From NCBI RefSeq assembly GCF_963676815.1, contig NZ_OY781365.1:3630501-3694500 (forward strand): a stretch of 64,000 nt of DNA. The letters are read 5' to 3'. The position numbers and the translations under genes were made by a program. This document shows positions 62,591 to 64,000 of this stretch, in pieces. The notes beneath the pieces are model-generated. The model saw only the letters and a program-made list of their open reading frames with translations. It did not search any database and was not told where the DNA came from. Origin of the DNA: an uncultured Draconibacterium sp. (GTDB taxonomy: Bacteria > Bacteroidota > Bacteroidia > Bacteroidales > Prolixibacteraceae). Positions within the stretch are counted from its first letter, which is position 1. Each line of letters opens with the position of its first letter.

Positions 62591-63310
62591 AGGTTCTCTT
62601 TTTCGGTATTCTCCCGTGCATCGGCACATCATTCTGGTCTGCTGAACCAGCTCTGATCATGATTAGCCATATTTGCTCTCCCGGTGATATCCCGGAATGA
62701 TCAGCCTCATTGCACCCCACGGCAAAAGCCGATATTCCGGTCAGTTTTGCTCAATCCATCCCCGGACTTTCCTTACACCAGCCCCGTATTTTCGGCCATC
62801 CACCATCCAGCACCAAGCGAAAAACCGGATCCAGGTTTCAGTCAGTCCAGCCCTATTCGCAAAACTTCCCTGCATTCCTGCACTTGCCTTTAGCCAACCC
62901 ACTTAATAATTTTGACAGGTATTGAGGTAATTCTCCCGTGCTCAGGCCATTTCCCCTGACGGGCTTCGACACTCCCTAAACCCGTTCGCCCACTCACGGG
63001 AAACGGTCGCTGGTCTCGCCCTTACAGTGAAAAAAGCCTTCTTGGCACCGCACGGAAAGAGCCCTCCTTGCGTTTCACTCCAGTCCTGCACTTTCCTGTA
63101 GCCCGCACACTAACTCTAGCTTAGCCGATTTTAATAGTTTAACAGGTGGAAAAACCAAAAAGAAACCCAAGATCGCCGGCCTCCCCGCAAAAGCCTACGC
63201 CCGGAAAAATGCAAGATCAAGATGAATGCCCCGGATAGAAACTTATCAGGTTGATTTTTTTTGATTAAAAGGTCCCGTGGCAATCTTGCATTTTATCCAC
63301 GGCCGTCAGT
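62591..63310. other. GC-rich non-coding region with degenerate tandem repeat
   Basis: About 720 bp, clearly richer in G+C than its surroundings. Two imperfect copies about 320 bp apart share landmarks: GGTATTCTCCCGTGC (62606-62620) and GGTAATTCTCCCGTG (62926-62940); GCACCCCACGG against GCACCGCACGG; CCTGCACTTGCCTTTAGCC against CCTGCACTTTCCTGTAGCC; TTTTGACAGG against TTTAACAGG. Open frames inside overlap in all three frames and look random. Candidates: transfer origin, replication origin or structured RNA. Confidence 0.55.
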
Positions 63311-63611
63311 AATCCTGGTTTCTTTTCTTTTTTTTTCCTTTTTTCTTTTCTTTTGGGGAAAAGTTATTTTACTATTTAAAAGCAAACAAAAGCATTTAAA
63401 ATTCAATTGTTAATAGCTTTTGCTAATCAGCTTCTTTTCACTCCAAACCCAAATAAATCCTATGTCATAGAAGAAATTTATTTAACCATATACAACACCC
63501 CAGTGGGGTATTACTGGGGTGATACTTCAATTGAAGTCTTCCACATTTGCATGACCGGAAATCTACCAGCAATGGCATTCCGGGAATACATAAACTTAAA
63601 TCGTAACGCAA
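63311..63611. other. Leader of the next operon with pyrimidine tract
   Basis: A long T/C tract at about 63318-63356 and an AT-rich stretch, then the second CCCCAGT motif. Nothing else recognised. Confidence 0.4.
63496..63520 (+). repeat. CCCCAGTnGGGT motif, copy 2
   Basis: CACCCCAGTGGGGTATTACT then GGGGT. It is a hairpin: ACCCCAGT pairs perfectly with ACTGGGGT. See 61066-61090. Confidence 0.55.
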
Positions 63612-63974
63612 ATGTTTGGAATCGACAAAATCACCTGGTCAACATTTTTATTGATTATCTCTCTGTGCCTGGGAGCATGGTATTTTTTGTTACTGGCTTA
63701 TTGCTGGTCAAAGTCAAAACAAAAAGCAAAAGAGCAGCACTTTGAGACAGGTGCTTCCGAAAATACTTCTTGTGAGGGATTTCAGCCCATTGCCGTTTAT
63801 GCCAATGATTTTCCATCAAAGATTTTACCTGTAAATCCGGTAGAGAACCAGCCTGTTGGCGCATGTATGTATGAAGAAACGGGCATGGATGAAGGCATGG
63901 CACTGGACCATTTTACCCACAAGAACAATCCGGTTCTGGCGGCAAAAATCGACGAATATCAATATCAGCAATAA
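63612..63974 (+). CDS. Small single-span membrane protein of the mobile element
   Basis: 120 residues: a membrane segment at about 10-32 (STFLLIISLCLGAWYFLLLAY), a short basic stretch (KSKQKAKEQ), then a polar, acidic tail (GASENTSCEGFQPIAVYAND, KIDEYQYQQ). First gene of what looks like the next operon; small membrane proteins of this kind precede transfer genes in Bacteroidota conjugative elements. Family not recognised. Confidence 0.65.
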   Translation: MFGIDKITWSTFLLIISLCLGAWYFLLLAYCWSKSKQKAKEQHFETGASENTSCEGFQPIAVYANDFPSKILPVNPVENQPVGACMYEETGMDEGMALDHFTHKNNPVLAAKIDEYQYQQ

Positions 63975-63994
63975 TCCATTTAAAATTTAAAATT

Positions 63995-64000
63995 ATGAGA
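63995..64000 (+). CDS. Start of a further gene, cut by window edge
   Basis: ATGAGA begins 21 bp after the previous stop codon, with an A/T-rich Bacteroidota-style leader. Only two codons are visible. Confidence 0.3.

Noticed and set aside
62684..62925. Open frames of about 70 codons in all three forward frames
   Set aside because: They overlap completely, have Ser/Pro-rich random-looking content and arise from the GC-rich, stop-poor composition of the repeat block.
63407..63745. 112-codon frame overlapping the small membrane-protein gene
   Set aside because: TTG start, crosses the CCCCAGT hairpin and most of it is antagonised by the better ATG frame at 63612; no domain seen.

Overview
The window looks like chromosomal DNA of a Bacteroidota bacterium, probably a marine or sediment Marinilabiliales/Prolixibacteraceae-type organism. 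The phylum is clear from a SusC/SusD pair under an ECF sigma/FecR switch, promoters with the TAnnTTTG -7 box, an IntDOT-type integrase and an RteC homologue. The family is a guess. Everything here is read by eye from sequence and family knowledge; no database search was run.

Layout. (1) 1-6.6 kb, minus strand: a secreted phosphatase-like gene cut by the window edge, then a sulfate assimilation/activation operon (SLC13 permease, cysD, cysN with a C-terminal APS-kinase-like domain) ending in a UDP-glucuronate 4-epimerase. (2) 6.8-8.4 kb: tRNA-Lys(TTT) followed by a tyrosine recombinase, a plausible left end of an integrative element. (3) 8.6-34.4 kb: a large polysaccharide utilisation locus: ECF sigma, FecR anti-sigma, SusC, SusD, a BACON-plus-triple-repeat lipoprotein, then GH79, two paralogous uncharacterised alpha/beta hydrolases, two Sde182/DUF1593 proteins, two GH43, GH78-like, GH3, a broken GH3 and a small secreted protein. 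(4) 34.6-40.6 kb: GH2, a truncated third DUF1593 gene, a Nudix-type regulator and a truncated IS21-like element. (5) 41.1-46.1 kb: sugar catabolic cassette A (MFS sugar porter, xylose-isomerase-like TIM barrel, PfkB kinase, MtlD-like dehydrogenase). (6) 46.2-51.5 kb: a gene graveyard with remnants of at least eight different genes and a chimeric GH2 pseudogene. (7) 51.6-58.7 kb: catabolic cassette B (AraC regulator, class II aldolase, FucI-like isomerase, FGGY kinase, DUF4432 mutarotase-like protein, second MtlD-like dehydrogenase). (8) 58.8-64 kb: mobile-element functions (RteC, two small cysteine-rich paralogues, excisionase-like HTH, HTH protein, DnaC-like ATPase, a GC-rich repeat region, a small membrane protein).

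How it fits together. Secreted GH79, GH78, GH43, GH3 and GH2 enzymes suggest a plant or algal glycan with terminal rhamnose/glucuronate on a galactose/arabinose-rich backbone, such as arabinogalactan. That substrate is inference. SusC/D would import oligosaccharides, and the two cytoplasmic cassettes would convert released sugars to central metabolites. The cassettes have exchanged DNA: their dehydrogenases share a 70-nt perfectly identical tract, and a copy of the isomerase-kinase junction of cassette A lies as a relic before cassette B. A 50-bp conserved promoter/operator occurs before both the Nudix regulator and the sugar porter. The combination tRNA-Lys/integrase at one end and RteC/replication-type genes at the other is compatible with the whole 7-64 kb stretch being cargo of one integrative element whose right end lies outside the window.
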